Below are positions 8,898-17,194 of a stretch of 64,000 bases of DNA, one piece after another; the first letter of the stretch is position 1, and the number at the start of each line of letters is the position of its first letter. Below the pieces are notes generated by a model. That model was not told the origin of the DNA. It worked only from the letters and a program-made list of their open reading frames with translations, and ran no database searches. The stretch spans positions 930,001 to 994,000 of the forward strand of contig CBDCZF010000035.1 of NCBI GenBank assembly GCA_965224225.1, read 5' to 3'. The DNA is from CAJQQK01 sp965224225. Lineage in GTDB: Bacteria > Pseudomonadota > Alphaproteobacteria > Rhizobiales > Hyphomicrobiaceae. Both the position numbers and the translations under genes were made by a program.

Positions 8898-10085
8898 ATG
8901 GCTGACACAATGAGCCCGATCGTCGTTATAGGCGGCAGCATCATGGGATCGTCGCTTGCTTATCACATGGCGGTTGCCGGCCATGCCGACGAACTCATCG
9001 TCATCGAGCCCGACCCGACCTATTCGCTTGCCGCGGCGCCGCGCTCGGCCGGTGGCGTGCGCCTGATGCACGGCCTGCCAGAGAACATCGAGATGTCGCG
9101 CTACGGCCAAGAGGTCTATCGCGACTTCGCCCGCCTGATGGATGTCGACGGTGAGCCCGGCAGCTTCCCGTTTCACGAGTACGGCTACCTGCACCTGGTC
9201 GCAGGTCCACAAGAGGTTGCCGCTACAGAACAGAACTGGCGAACCCAGACCAGCCTCGGCGTCAACAACGAATTACTAACCCGATCCGAGGTCCAGGACC
9301 GGTTCCCTGCATTACGCACAGATGACATCGATGCCGGGCTTTACGGACCTGCAGACGGCTTCATCGACCCATACGCGGCCGTCATGGGCTTTCGCCGCAA
9401 GGCAACCCAGCTCGGCGTCAAATACATCAAGGACCGCGTCGTCGGTCTCGGTTACGATCGAAACAAGGTGACGAGCGTCAAACTCGCTTCCGGCGACGAA
9501 CTCCAGGCCGAGACCGTGGTCAACGTCGCCGGTGCCTGGGCGCCCGAGATCTGTGCGATGGTCGCCATGAAGGTGCCCGTCGAGCCCTTGTTCCGCCCGA
9601 CGTTCTTCTTCAAGCCGGCAACGGCACTCGACCCGCTGCCGCTGACGAAGGATCCGAGCGGGGTTGCGTTTCGCACGGAAGGGCCAGGCTTCGCGGCCGG
9701 CATTACGCGCAGAGAAGATGCCGGCGGCTTTCGCTGGGACATCACGGAACAGGACCACGAGTATTTCGAGACCGTGATGTGGCCGGCCCTCGCCCATCGC
9801 GTGCCGGCATTCGAACAAATCAAGGTCGAGCGAAGCTGGGCGGGTCACTATGCGATCAACCGTCTCGACGGCAACACCATCATCGGTCCCTGGGTCGGCG
9901 GTCTCGAGAACTTCTACGTCGCCATCGGGTTTTCCGGCGCCGGACTCCAGAAGGGCCCCGCCATCGGCCGCGCGCTGACGGAACTGCTGGTCCATGGGAG
10001 CTACCAGACGATCGATCTCACGCGCCTTTCATACCAGCGCGTCATCGATAACGAGCCGTTGCTCGAGGTGGGCTTTACGGCTTGA
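8898..10085 (+). CDS. FAD-dependent oxidoreductase (DAO family)
   Basis: The product (about 395 residues) begins with the dinucleotide-binding loop 'IVVIGGSIMGSSLAYHMA' and continues as a D-amino-acid oxidase/sarcosine-oxidase type flavoenzyme: 'PRSAGGVRLMHG' is the FAD-contact region and 'GHYAINRLDGNTIIGPW...FYVAIGFSGAGLQKGPAIG' is the C-terminal FAD signature. It probably oxidises an amine or N-methyl amino acid. A GTG at 8877 overlapping the HIT stop or an ATG at 8910 are alternative starts. It is followed convergently by the racemase and M24 peptidase genes, suggesting an amino-acid or amide catabolic group. Confidence 0.88.
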   Translation: MADTMSPIVVIGGSIMGSSLAYHMAVAGHADELIVIEPDPTYSLAAAPRSAGGVRLMHGLPENIEMSRYGQEVYRDFARLMDVDGEPGSFPFHEYGYLHLVAGPQEVAATEQNWRTQTSLGVNNELLTRSEVQDRFPALRTDDIDAGLYGPADGFIDPYAAVMGFRRKATQLGVKYIKDRVVGLGYDRNKVTSVKLASGDELQAETVVNVAGAWAPEICAMVAMKVPVEPLFRPTFFFKPATALDPLPLTKDPSGVAFRTEGPGFAAGITRREDAGGFRWDITEQDHEYFETVMWPALAHRVPAFEQIKVERSWAGHYAINRLDGNTIIGPWVGGLENFYVAIGFSGAGLQKGPAIGRALTELLVHGSYQTIDLTRLSYQRVIDNEPLLEVGFTA

Positions 10086-10112
10086 CCGGTCTTGCAATGG
10101 TATCTGCTGGTA

Positions 10113-10856
10113 TCAATGCAGAAACAGCCGGCCGAACTCGGGCTGCGTATCGGTGATGCCACTGAGGCGTAGCATGTGCCAGCCGAGCGCCTGGTTGCTG
10201 GAAATTACAGGCAGGCCGGTCTCGGCTTCAATCATCGGGATGACGCGCAAACACCTGAGGCTCGTGCACGAAATCACGATCGCATCGAGCGATGCCTGGC
10301 CTGCCAGATCTTCGGCTGCCGACCGAATCGACGCTTCCGATATGCGAGCAACGACGCGGTCGTCTTCTTCTTCGAACGAACCGAAGGCTGCGATTTCGAA
10401 ACCGGCATCCTCCAGTCGCTCGCGCATGCGCAATGAGACCTCCGGCACATAGGGCGTGATGAAGCCGAGGCGGCGTGCGCCGAGTTCGGCCCCGGCGGCG
10501 ATGATCGCGGCCAGCGGGTTGGTGACCGCGGTCCCCGGCAACGCCTTGTGAACCGCCGCGGCCACGCCATCAGAACCGATCACGGCCGAGGCCGACGTGC
10601 AGCCGTACCCGATCGCATCGAAGCGCTCGGACGACGGCAGCAGCCTGGCAGACGCCGGCAAGTCGTGTTCCATCTGGGCGAGCGTATCGGCGCTGACCTG
10701 CGCGGCCATGGGTATCCGCGTGTGATAAACCGCAACGCCGTCGAGCCGGGTCATGCGAGCGAACTCCGCTTCGAGCGTCTCGTCCGTTTCAAGCACAATG
10801 ACGCCGAGCCTGGCGCGGCTCGCCATGCCGGCATCGGTGTCGAAGTCGAACTTCAT
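10113..10856 (-). CDS. Asp/Glu racemase superfamily protein (maleate isomerase-like)
   Basis: This 247-residue protein fits the arylmalonate decarboxylase/maleate cis-trans isomerase branch of the Asp/Glu racemase superfamily. Two cysteines sit in the expected motifs: 'YGCTSASAVIG' in the first half and 'ISCTSLRCLRVIP' in the second. Having both cysteines favours isomerase or racemase chemistry over the one-cysteine arylmalonate decarboxylases. GGAGGAGG precedes the ATG. It lies 20 bases downstream of the M24 peptidase stop and is probably co-transcribed. Substrate unknown. Confidence 0.85.
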   Translation of the reverse strand: MKFDFDTDAGMASRARLGVIVLETDETLEAEFARMTRLDGVAVYHTRIPMAAQVSADTLAQMEHDLPASARLLPSSERFDAIGYGCTSASAVIGSDGVAAAVHKALPGTAVTNPLAAIIAAGAELGARRLGFITPYVPEVSLRMRERLEDAGFEIAAFGSFEEEDDRVVARISEASIRSAAEDLAGQASLDAIVISCTSLRCLRVIPMIEAETGLPVISSNQALGWHMLRLSGITDTQPEFGRLFLH

Positions 10857-10876
10857 GGAAAGGCCTCCTCCCGGGT

Positions 10877-12043
10877 TCAGATGACCGGCAGCTCGGGCGC
10901 TGCCCGCTCGGTCAGCAATCTTGCGCCATCGCCGCCCACCACGATGTTTTCCTCATGCACCATGACACGCCCGTCACCGTAACCGAGCGACGGCTCCAGC
11001 GTCAGTACCATGTTTTCCTCGATCACGGTCTCATCGAAAGCCGCATGTGACGGCCATTCGGTGAGCTGCATGCCAAGCCCGTGTCCGAACCGCCCGACAT
11101 CACCGCCCGACCGGTCCATCTCGGCAGTCACCCGGTGCATGGTCTCGAACAGTTCCCGGCACGTGACGCCCGGCCGGGCTGCCTCGATACCCGCCTGCGT
11201 CGCGCGCCAGAGCACATCATAGGCCCGCCGCGATTGATCGTCGGCCAGACCAATCGCAAAGTTCCGGTCGAAATCGCAAAAGTAGCCGTCCCATGTCGCA
11301 CCGGTATCGAACATAACGATGTCGCCCGTGGCCAGCGGGCGTGGCGTCGGCGGCGAAATGATGTCGCAATATCCGCCCTGATCGGCGCCGCCGACGAGAT
11401 AAGGAACGTCATCGGCCCCTTGCGCCAACGCGGCGCGGCGGAAGGCCCGAAAGAGGTCATCGAACGGCAAACCTTCGTAGGCAAGTTCGGGCATCCCGGC
11501 GAAGGTCCGCGAGGCGATCGCGCAAATATGGGCGATCTTGTCGATCTCGTCTGGTGATTTGACCATGCGAAGGGCACGGACCAGGTCCGTCGCATCTTGG
11601 ATCTGCAGGCCCGGCAAGCCAGCGAGCAACCGTTCATAGTCACCGAGTGGCATGCGCAGGGACGTCTCGGGTCCTTTCATGACACCAATCGCGTCGCCGG
11701 CCCTGGCGAGCGGCGCCAGGAGTTCATGCAACAGGCTGAGCCCGTCGTCTTCAGGGGCCGGTGCGCTCCAGGTGCGGATATCGTCGAGCCAGGTCCGGCG
11801 CATGAGGGCTGCCCCAATTTCAGGAATAATCGCGACCGGCTTGCCGGCAGCAGGCACAAACAGGAACCAGGGCCGCGTCGGGCTCTGCCAGAACTGGGTC
11901 AGGAAACCGCTGAAATAGCGCACCTCCGGTTCGCTCATCACCAGCAGCCCGGCAAGACCTTGCGCGGCCAGGCGCTGCTGTGCGCGCGCCGTACGGCCGG
12001 CAAATTCGTTCTCGGGAAAACCACGAACCGGTGCGTCAGACAT
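10877..12043 (-). CDS. M24 family metallopeptidase (Xaa-Pro peptidase-like)
   Basis: The 388-residue protein has an N-terminal creatinase-type domain and a C-terminal pita-bread domain. All five metal ligands appear present: Asp in 'VMFDTGATWDGY', Asp in 'FCDFDRNFAIG', His in 'GHGLGMQLTEWPSH', Glu in 'LTLEPSLGYG' and Glu in 'VHEENIVV'. This supports a metal-dependent Xaa-Pro dipeptidase-like hydrolase; M24 proteins also include creatinase and DMSP lyase DddP, which I cannot exclude. The start at 12041-12043 follows GGAGGGGGC. It is the first gene of a two-gene unit with the racemase. Confidence 0.9.
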   Translation of the reverse strand: MSDAPVRGFPENEFAGRTARAQQRLAAQGLAGLLVMSEPEVRYFSGFLTQFWQSPTRPWFLFVPAAGKPVAIIPEIGAALMRRTWLDDIRTWSAPAPEDDGLSLLHELLAPLARAGDAIGVMKGPETSLRMPLGDYERLLAGLPGLQIQDATDLVRALRMVKSPDEIDKIAHICAIASRTFAGMPELAYEGLPFDDLFRAFRRAALAQGADDVPYLVGGADQGGYCDIISPPTPRPLATGDIVMFDTGATWDGYFCDFDRNFAIGLADDQSRRAYDVLWRATQAGIEAARPGVTCRELFETMHRVTAEMDRSGGDVGRFGHGLGMQLTEWPSHAAFDETVIEENMVLTLEPSLGYGDGRVMVHEENIVVGGDGARLLTERAAPELPVI

Positions 12044-12186
12044 GCCCCCTCCATTCGAATCCGGTGAGCCGGTCAATTACTGTTATCTTGCCTTGCCCCG
12101 CGGCAACCACCCGGTCAAACCGGAGGTTCCTATCAGCGGTGGCCCATCGTAAGGTGGCAGCCAACAACGCTTTGGTGCAATAGACG

Positions 12187-12555
12187 ATGTCGGTTCCCTC
12201 CCTCGATCTTGCCATGCTCAGCGGCCGCAATCTGCCGGTCCAGGATCTCGATGCGGGCGAGAAGATCTTTCTCGAGCACGACTTGGGCGACTGCCTTTAC
12301 ATCGTGATGTCCGGCACCATCGAGATTGTTACGCTTGGCAAACACCTCGAACAGGTCACAACAGGCGGCATATTCGGTGAAGTCGCCCTGGTCGACGACG
12401 GCGCACGCAGTGCATCGGCCATGGCGCTCGAAGACAGCAAGGTCATGCAAATCAGCCGTGCCGCGTTCCTCGAACTGGTCCATGACCATCCCGAATTTGC
12501 CTTGCAGGTGATGCGTTCGATGGCCGGCCGCCTGCGGCGAACGACCGAGCGCTGA
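12187..12555 (+). CDS. cyclic nucleotide-binding domain protein
   Basis: This 122-residue protein is essentially one cNMP-binding domain. The phosphate-binding cassette is 'IFGEVALVDDGARSASAMA', with the Glu and Arg that contact the ribose and cyclic phosphate in CRP-like proteins. There is no DNA-binding domain, so it is a stand-alone sensor or an effector subunit rather than a CRP-type regulator. A class III cyclase at 58615-59910 could supply the ligand, but they are 46 kb apart. The 5' region up to the M24 gene shows no other feature. Confidence 0.88.
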   Translation: MSVPSLDLAMLSGRNLPVQDLDAGEKIFLEHDLGDCLYIVMSGTIEIVTLGKHLEQVTTGGIFGEVALVDDGARSASAMALEDSKVMQISRAAFLELVHDHPEFALQVMRSMAGRLRRTTER

Positions 12556-12601
12556 GCAGGGATGAATACCAGCCGCCAAACTCCGGCCCGCCAATCGACG
12601 C

Positions 12602-12639
12602 TTGACAAGTCTTCATATATCTAGAATTCTAGATATATG
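12602..12639 (+). promoter_or_regulatory. ArsR promoter with 26-bp palindromic operator
   Basis: A TTGACA (12602-12607) is followed 17 bases later by AATTCT. A perfect 26-bp palindrome spans 12614-12639 with half-site CATATATCTAGAA, centred on the -10 region; its last three bases are the ATG of the repressor gene. Transcription from this promoter would begin at or next to the ATG, implying a leaderless mRNA, and repressor binding would block polymerase directly. Confidence 0.78.
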
Positions 12640-13002
12640 GAATCACAGTCAACGTTACGCTTACCGCAAAACGACAATGGCGGCCTCGGCCTGGAGGAAG
12701 CGGCGCAGGCATTTGCGGCGATTGGCTCGGAGCCGCGCCTGGTTGTGCTGCTGGCACTGGTCAGGGCGGGCCGGCAGGGGCTCAACGTCGGCGAGATCCA
12801 GAAGCGGCTCGAGATCCCGGCATCGACGCTTAACCACCACCTGCGCTTTCTTGCAGCCGCAGGCCTGATCGACCAAACCAAGGACGGCCGCGCGGTGCGC
12901 AATCAGGCCGCCTTCGATCGCATTGAGGATCTTGCAGGCTATCTGCTCAACCAATGCTGCGCTGACCAGGTCGGCGATGGAAGCGACGGAGACAAAGCAT
13001 GA
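12637..13002 (+). CDS. ArsR/SmtB family transcriptional regulator
   Basis: This 121-residue winged-helix repressor has the ArsR helix-turn-helix at about residues 45-85 ('GLNVGEIQKRLEIPASTLNHHLRFLAAAGLI'). Cysteines are few: the CVC box of classical ArsR is absent from the recognition helix, but a C-terminal 'NQCC' could help bind a thiophilic metal or metalloid. It overlaps the permease gene by four bases (ATGA) and sits on the 26-bp palindrome, so it most likely represses its own operon until an inducer binds. Confidence 0.92.
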   Translation: MESQSTLRLPQNDNGGLGLEEAAQAFAAIGSEPRLVVLLALVRAGRQGLNVGEIQKRLEIPASTLNHHLRFLAAAGLIDQTKDGRAVRNQAAFDRIEDLAGYLLNQCCADQVGDGSDGDKA

Positions 13003-14030
13003 CGGTACTGGTCGAAACCCTGAAAGGACTCCGGCTGCCGAAGATCGACGGCGCCTGGCTGGCGGTTCTGCTGATCATCGCGGCCCTGGCGATCTTCGCG
13101 CCAGCGCAATTGTCGGCTTCGATCCTGTTTGCTCTCGGCGCCCTCTCGAATACTGCACCCTATATTCTCTTTGCGGTGCTGGCAGTCGCCTATCTCAAGG
13201 CAAGCGGCGCCGAATCGATCGTCGCACGCGCCTTCGAAGGCCGCCAGGTGCGCATGATCGTGCTTGCGGCGATGATGGGCGGCCTGTCGCCGTTCTGTTC
13301 ATGCGAAGTCATCCCGTTCATTGCCGGCCTCTTGGCGCTCGGCACGCCATTGGCGCCCGTGATGGCGTTCTGGCTGTCGTCGCCGCTGATGGACCCACCG
13401 GCATTTTTGATTACGGCGGGGGCGCTCGGCGTGCAATTTGCCGTGGCGAAAACATTTGCTGCGGTCGGCATGGGCCTGCTTGGCGGCTTTGCAGTGCTTG
13501 CCGCGACGCGTGCCGGCTGGTTCGACGATGTGCTGCGGCCACGGACAAGTGGCGGCTGCTGCGGCTGCGGCTCACCGTTCAAGGGCCGGCCGGTATGGCG
13601 GTTCTGGCAGGAAGAAAAGCGCCGCAACGTGTTCTACACGGAAGCCGTGGCCAACGCCCACTTCCTGGTCAAGTGGCTGTCGCTCGCCTATCTCCTGGAA
13701 AGCCTGATGCTGGCCTATATCCCGGCCGAGACGATTGCCGGCATTCTGGGCGGCAACGGCATCTGGCCGATCATACTGAGCGCCCTGGTCGGCGCGCCGG
13801 CGTACCTCAATTCCTATGCCGCACCGCCGCTGGTCGCGGGACTGATGGAGCAGGGCATGAGCGCCGGCGCAGCAATGGCCTTCGTGATTGCCGGCGGCGT
13901 CAGCTCGATCCCGGCGATGACGGCAGTATTTGCCCTCGTCAAACGGCACGTCTTCGCCGCCTACATCGCACTCGGCTTCACCGGTGCCGTATTGAGCGGC
14001 ATGGCCTACGGTTTATTGGCAACCCTCTGA
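12999..14030 (+). CDS. permease, DUF318/ArsP-like (CSCE motif)
   Basis: The 343-residue protein has about eight to ten hydrophobic segments and the hallmark 'LSPFCSCEVIPFIAGLLALG' followed by 'SSPLMDPPAFLITAG'. This family (UPF0718/DUF318) includes the methylarsenite exporter ArsP and related permeases. A cysteine-rich cytoplasmic loop, 'GGCCGCGSPFKG', could bind soft metals. Translational coupling to the ArsR repressor suggests export of the repressor's inducer. The arsenical versus metal specificity cannot be settled from sequence. It converges on the monooxygenase gene through a repeat-rich gap. Confidence 0.88.
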   Translation: MTVLVETLKGLRLPKIDGAWLAVLLIIAALAIFAPAQLSASILFALGALSNTAPYILFAVLAVAYLKASGAESIVARAFEGRQVRMIVLAAMMGGLSPFCSCEVIPFIAGLLALGTPLAPVMAFWLSSPLMDPPAFLITAGALGVQFAVAKTFAAVGMGLLGGFAVLAATRAGWFDDVLRPRTSGGCCGCGSPFKGRPVWRFWQEEKRRNVFYTEAVANAHFLVKWLSLAYLLESLMLAYIPAETIAGILGGNGIWPIILSALVGAPAYLNSYAAPPLVAGLMEQGMSAGAAMAFVIAGGVSSIPAMTAVFALVKRHVFAAYIALGFTGAVLSGMAYGLLATL

Positions 14031-14039
14031 GACCCTGAG

Positions 14040-14190
14040 CGATTGTTCTGCAGATGGACCGCGCAGCCCAGAGCGTTTCCGGTTTAGCCGGAATCGCAAC
14101 GAGGGAGCGCAGGCGACCCGCCGCATTGCGGCACCCCTCGGAGGCCGGCCGTTAGGCCGAATAGCCGTGAGAGAAAAGACAGATAGATCC
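14040..14190 (-). repeat. palindromic intergenic repeat, diverged inverted copy
   Basis: Read on the minus strand this stretch contains the same core as the 24.1 and 43.7 kb arrays (CTCACGGCTATTC, then GGCCTCCG and a G-run, then a terminal hairpin close to GTTTCCG...CGGAAAC). It carries several small hairpins and lies between the convergent ends of the permease and the monooxygenase, like its relatives. Confidence 0.65.
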
Positions 14191-14214
14191 ATTTCCACGT
14201 AAGTCGGAAATGAT

Positions 14215-14510
14215 CTAGCCCGATCTATTCACCATCACGCGGTCTTCACGGAGTCCAAATGGCCAAAAGGTAAGGAGAGGCGCGCAGATCGATGTGGTTC
14301 ATCGGACAAGCGGTTCGACATGCCGGAGGCTTGCTTCCAGCAAGACGCATTTTGGCCATTTGGCCCCGCCCTGCGGGTCGCCTCAGGTGGCCCATCGGCA
14401 GCGTCGAGCGTCTCAACCGTATGAACCCATACGCCTTTCGCCACTCTCCTTGCCGAATGGAACCACCTGAGGCGATGAAGATCCACGTGCTGGTGAATAG
14501 ATCGGGCTAG
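14215..14510. mobile_element. 296-bp MITE-like element with CTAG ends
   Basis: The element is bounded by a perfect 20-bp inverted repeat, CTAGCCCGATCTATTCACCA at 14215-14234 and its complement at 14491-14510, with weaker pairing a further 14 bases inward. Two internal stem pairs lie at 14255-14268/14350-14363 and 14381-14390/14463-14472. No protein is encoded. CTAG at both ends fits a YTAR-type target duplication as in IS5-group elements. Its right CTAG contains the stop codon of the flavin monooxygenase gene. Confidence 0.82.
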
Positions 14511-16111
14511 GCTTGCCGCAGTTCGCGAAAGTCGTTTGCGGCAATCTCGTTGCAGAGCGCGCGGAACTCCGGAGCCGGGCCGCTGTAGCGCACGAGGCGA
14601 CGCACCTGCTTGCCTTCGACGTTCAGGTTGACGCCGGTCATCCATGAATCGATCTCGTTGGTCAGCAGGCCCTCGCCCTTCTCTGCGACGAACTTCATCC
14701 AGGCCTCGGCAGGCTCTTTGCGCGCTTCGGCGAGCGTCAGCCCCCTGTCGTGGAGATGCCCGATCAGACGAGCAATCCAGCCGGCCGCGAACTCGATCGA
14801 ACGCGGGATATTGCCGAGCGATGCGTGCGGTCCGACAATCATGAACATGTTCGGGAAACCGGTGGCCAGCATCCCGAGATAGCTGAGCGGGCCGTCTTTC
14901 CAATGCTCCTTCAGCGTCAATCCGTCCTTGCCGCGAATGTCGATGGCATCGAAGGCACCGGTGACGGCATTGAAACCGGTGGCATAGACGATCAGGTCGA
15001 ACTCGAACTCTTCCTCGGTCGTCTTGATGCCCTTGGCCGTTACCCGCTCGACCGGCGTTTCGAGCATCGACACGAGACGCACGTTGGGTTGGTTATAGAC
15101 TTCGTAGTAGCGCGTCTCCTGCGGCACGCGGCGTGTGCCGAAGCCGTGATCCTTCGGGATCAGCATCTCGGCGACCTTGGGGTCGTTGACGCGCTCCCGG
15201 ATCTTGCCCGCGACGAATTCCGAGAGCAGGCGGTTGGCCTCCCGGTCAATCAGCACATCGCGCAGGTTGCCCTGCCAGATGCGGAAGCCGGGCGTCCGAT
15301 AGCACTCTTCCCAGAAAGCGTTGCGCTCGGCTTCGCTCATCTCCATGGCAGCGCGCGGGTCGGGCGTATGGATGAAGCAGTTGTTCGTGCGATCGCAGAG
15401 GTCGAAGATTTCGTCGTAGCGTGCGCGGATCTCGGCCATTTCCTGCTTCGAAATCGGACCGTTGTGCAGCGGCGTGCACCAGTTCGGGCGGCGCTGGAAG
15501 ACTGTGAGCTGGCCGGCGGTCTTGGCCATCTCGGCAATCGCCTGCACGCCCGAGGCGCCGGTGCCGACGACGGCGACGCGCTTGCCGGCCCAATCGACCT
15601 TGTGCTTCGGCCAGCGACCTGTGTGATACCACTCGCCTTCGAAATCTTCGATGCCTTCGAAGCGCGGCATAGTCGGCGCCGACAGCGGACCGATCGCCGT
15701 GATCAGGAAGCGGCAGCTGTGGCGATTGCCGTCGGCATCGCTGACCGACCAGGATTGGCTTTCGTCGTCATAGTGCGCGGCAGTGATCGTCGTTTCGAAC
15801 TGAATGTCGCGGCGCAGATCGAACTTGTCGGCGAATAGGTTCAGGTAGCGTTCGGTCTCGGGCTGGGGGGCAAAATGCTCGGTCCAGTCCCATTCCTCGA
15901 GCATTTCCTTGCTGAACGAATAGCCGTAGGACCAGCTTTCAGAATCGAACCGAGCGCCCGGATAGCGGTTCCAGTACCAGACGCCGCCGACGCCCGTGCC
16001 CTGCTCGAAGACACGAACCTTCAGTCCCATCTCTCTCAACAGGTGCAACTCGTACATGCCCGAAATGCCGGCACCGATAATGATGACGTCGAAATCAAGT
16101 GATGTACTCAT
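14507..16111 (-). CDS. Baeyer-Villiger-type flavin monooxygenase
   Basis: The 534-residue enzyme has an FAD-binding 'VIIIGAGISGMYELHLL', the Baeyer-Villiger fingerprint 'FEGEWYHTGRWP' near residue 170, and a second 'VAVVGTGASGVQAI' loop for NADPH. It should insert oxygen next to a ketone to give an ester or lactone. The start at 16109-16111 follows GGAGA. It is the last gene of the minus-strand cluster that includes quinone-type enzymes, but a 111-base gap separates it from the reductase gene. Its TAG stop lies within the CTAG end of a MITE-like element. Confidence 0.92.
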   Translation of the reverse strand: MSTSLDFDVIIIGAGISGMYELHLLREMGLKVRVFEQGTGVGGVWYWNRYPGARFDSESWSYGYSFSKEMLEEWDWTEHFAPQPETERYLNLFADKFDLRRDIQFETTITAAHYDDESQSWSVSDADGNRHSCRFLITAIGPLSAPTMPRFEGIEDFEGEWYHTGRWPKHKVDWAGKRVAVVGTGASGVQAIAEMAKTAGQLTVFQRRPNWCTPLHNGPISKQEMAEIRARYDEIFDLCDRTNNCFIHTPDPRAAMEMSEAERNAFWEECYRTPGFRIWQGNLRDVLIDREANRLLSEFVAGKIRERVNDPKVAEMLIPKDHGFGTRRVPQETRYYEVYNQPNVRLVSMLETPVERVTAKGIKTTEEEFEFDLIVYATGFNAVTGAFDAIDIRGKDGLTLKEHWKDGPLSYLGMLATGFPNMFMIVGPHASLGNIPRSIEFAAGWIARLIGHLHDRGLTLAEARKEPAEAWMKFVAEKGEGLLTNEIDSWMTGVNLNVEGKQVRRLVRYSGPAPEFRALCNEIAANDFRELRQA

Positions 16112-16222
16112 CCAGCGGTCTCCGTAGTCACAAACAGCCAATTCCACCCTCGTCGTGTGCGGCGCCCCGTGAGCAGGTACTGTCCGCACCGGACAATCGC
16201 GTCATGAGGTAACATCGAAGGC

Positions 16223-17176
16223 TCAGCATTGCCACATCTCAGCCGGCCCCAGCGGAACTATTCCAGATGGATTGAGCGCTTTGATCGAATAATAGCCATG
16301 CTTGATATGGTCTATATCGAACGTTTCGCCAATCGCTGGAATTGCCACGAGGCGCCGGACGTAAGCGCTGATCTCCGGATAGTCGGCGATGCGCCGCAGA
16401 TTGCATTTGAACAGCCCGTGATAGGCCAGATCAAAGCGTAACAGGGTCACGATCAGACGAACATCGGCCTCCGACAAGCGGTCGCCGACGAGGTATTGGC
16501 CTGTCTTCAGGTGTGCTTCCAGTTCGTCGAGTGCAGTGAATATGTCGTGGAATGCGTCTTCGTAGGCGGTTTGCGTAGTTGCGAAACCGGCGCGATAAAC
16601 ACCGTTGTTGAGACTATCGTAAAGCCGCTCGTTCCACGCATCGATCTGCAATCGCAGTGCTTCGGGGCAGAGGTCGACCGACGCATCGCCAAGATCACCA
16701 AAGCCGTGATTGAACATGCGCACAATGTCCGCCGACTCGTTGCTGACGATGGTTTTCGTCAGCTTGTCCCATAACACCGGCACAGTCGCCCGACCTGTGA
16801 AGTGCGGGTCAGCGCGGGTGTAGAGTTCGTGCATGAAGGTGGCGCCGTTCACCTCGTCCTCCGTTGTGCCCGGAAAACCACCGAACCGCCAGCCCTGCTC
16901 TGAAAGCTTCGGATTCACGATCGACAGGCTGACGACCGCCTCCAGCTTTTTCAATCGGCGAGTGATCAGCGTGCGCGTCGCCCAGGGGCAGATCAGTGCG
17001 ACATAGAGGTGGTAGCGCTCCGGCTCTGCCTTGAAACCGCCGATGCCCGTCGGGCCCGGGGCACCGTCCGGCGTTACCCAGTTGCGGAACCCGGAGGTTT
17101 GGCGAACGAAACCACCCTTTGCATCTGTCGCTTGCACCGGCTGCCATTCGGCCGTCCACTCACCGTTGACCAGCAT
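16223..17176 (-). CDS. glutathionyl-hydroquinone reductase (YqjG/ECM4-like)
   Basis: This 317-residue Xi-class glutathione transferase carries the catalytic 'CPWA' at residues 63-66, 'SNESADIVRMFN' in the thioredoxin-like domain and the C-terminal 'HGYYSIKALNPSGIVPLGP' that is diagnostic for the family. These enzymes release glutathione from glutathionyl-hydroquinones in the cytoplasm. It lies just behind the VOC gene and near a DoxX gene, the same pairing as E. coli yqjF-yqjG. High confidence in family; physiological quinone unknown. Confidence 0.94.
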   Translation of the reverse strand: MLVNGEWTAEWQPVQATDAKGGFVRQTSGFRNWVTPDGAPGPTGIGGFKAEPERYHLYVALICPWATRTLITRRLKKLEAVVSLSIVNPKLSEQGWRFGGFPGTTEDEVNGATFMHELYTRADPHFTGRATVPVLWDKLTKTIVSNESADIVRMFNHGFGDLGDASVDLCPEALRLQIDAWNERLYDSLNNGVYRAGFATTQTAYEDAFHDIFTALDELEAHLKTGQYLVGDRLSEADVRLIVTLLRFDLAYHGLFKCNLRRIADYPEISAYVRRLVAIPAIGETFDIDHIKHGYYSIKALNPSGIVPLGPAEMWQC

Positions 17177-17194
17177 GTTTCAATCCTCCCACCG

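Noticed and set aside
10877..12043. The M24 protein as a creatinase or DMSP lyase DddP
   Set aside because: All five metal ligands are kept, unlike creatinase, and I could not see DddP-specific motifs; the general Xaa-Pro peptidase-like call is safer.
12923..14038. A 371-codon frame overlapping the CSCE permease on the same strand
   Set aside because: Its protein is Arg-rich and motif-free, while the alternative frame encodes a clear membrane permease coupled to ArsR.
14750..15838. A 362-codon plus-strand frame opposite the first monooxygenase
   Set aside because: Same reasoning: the minus-strand frame carries the family motifs and a ribosome binding site.
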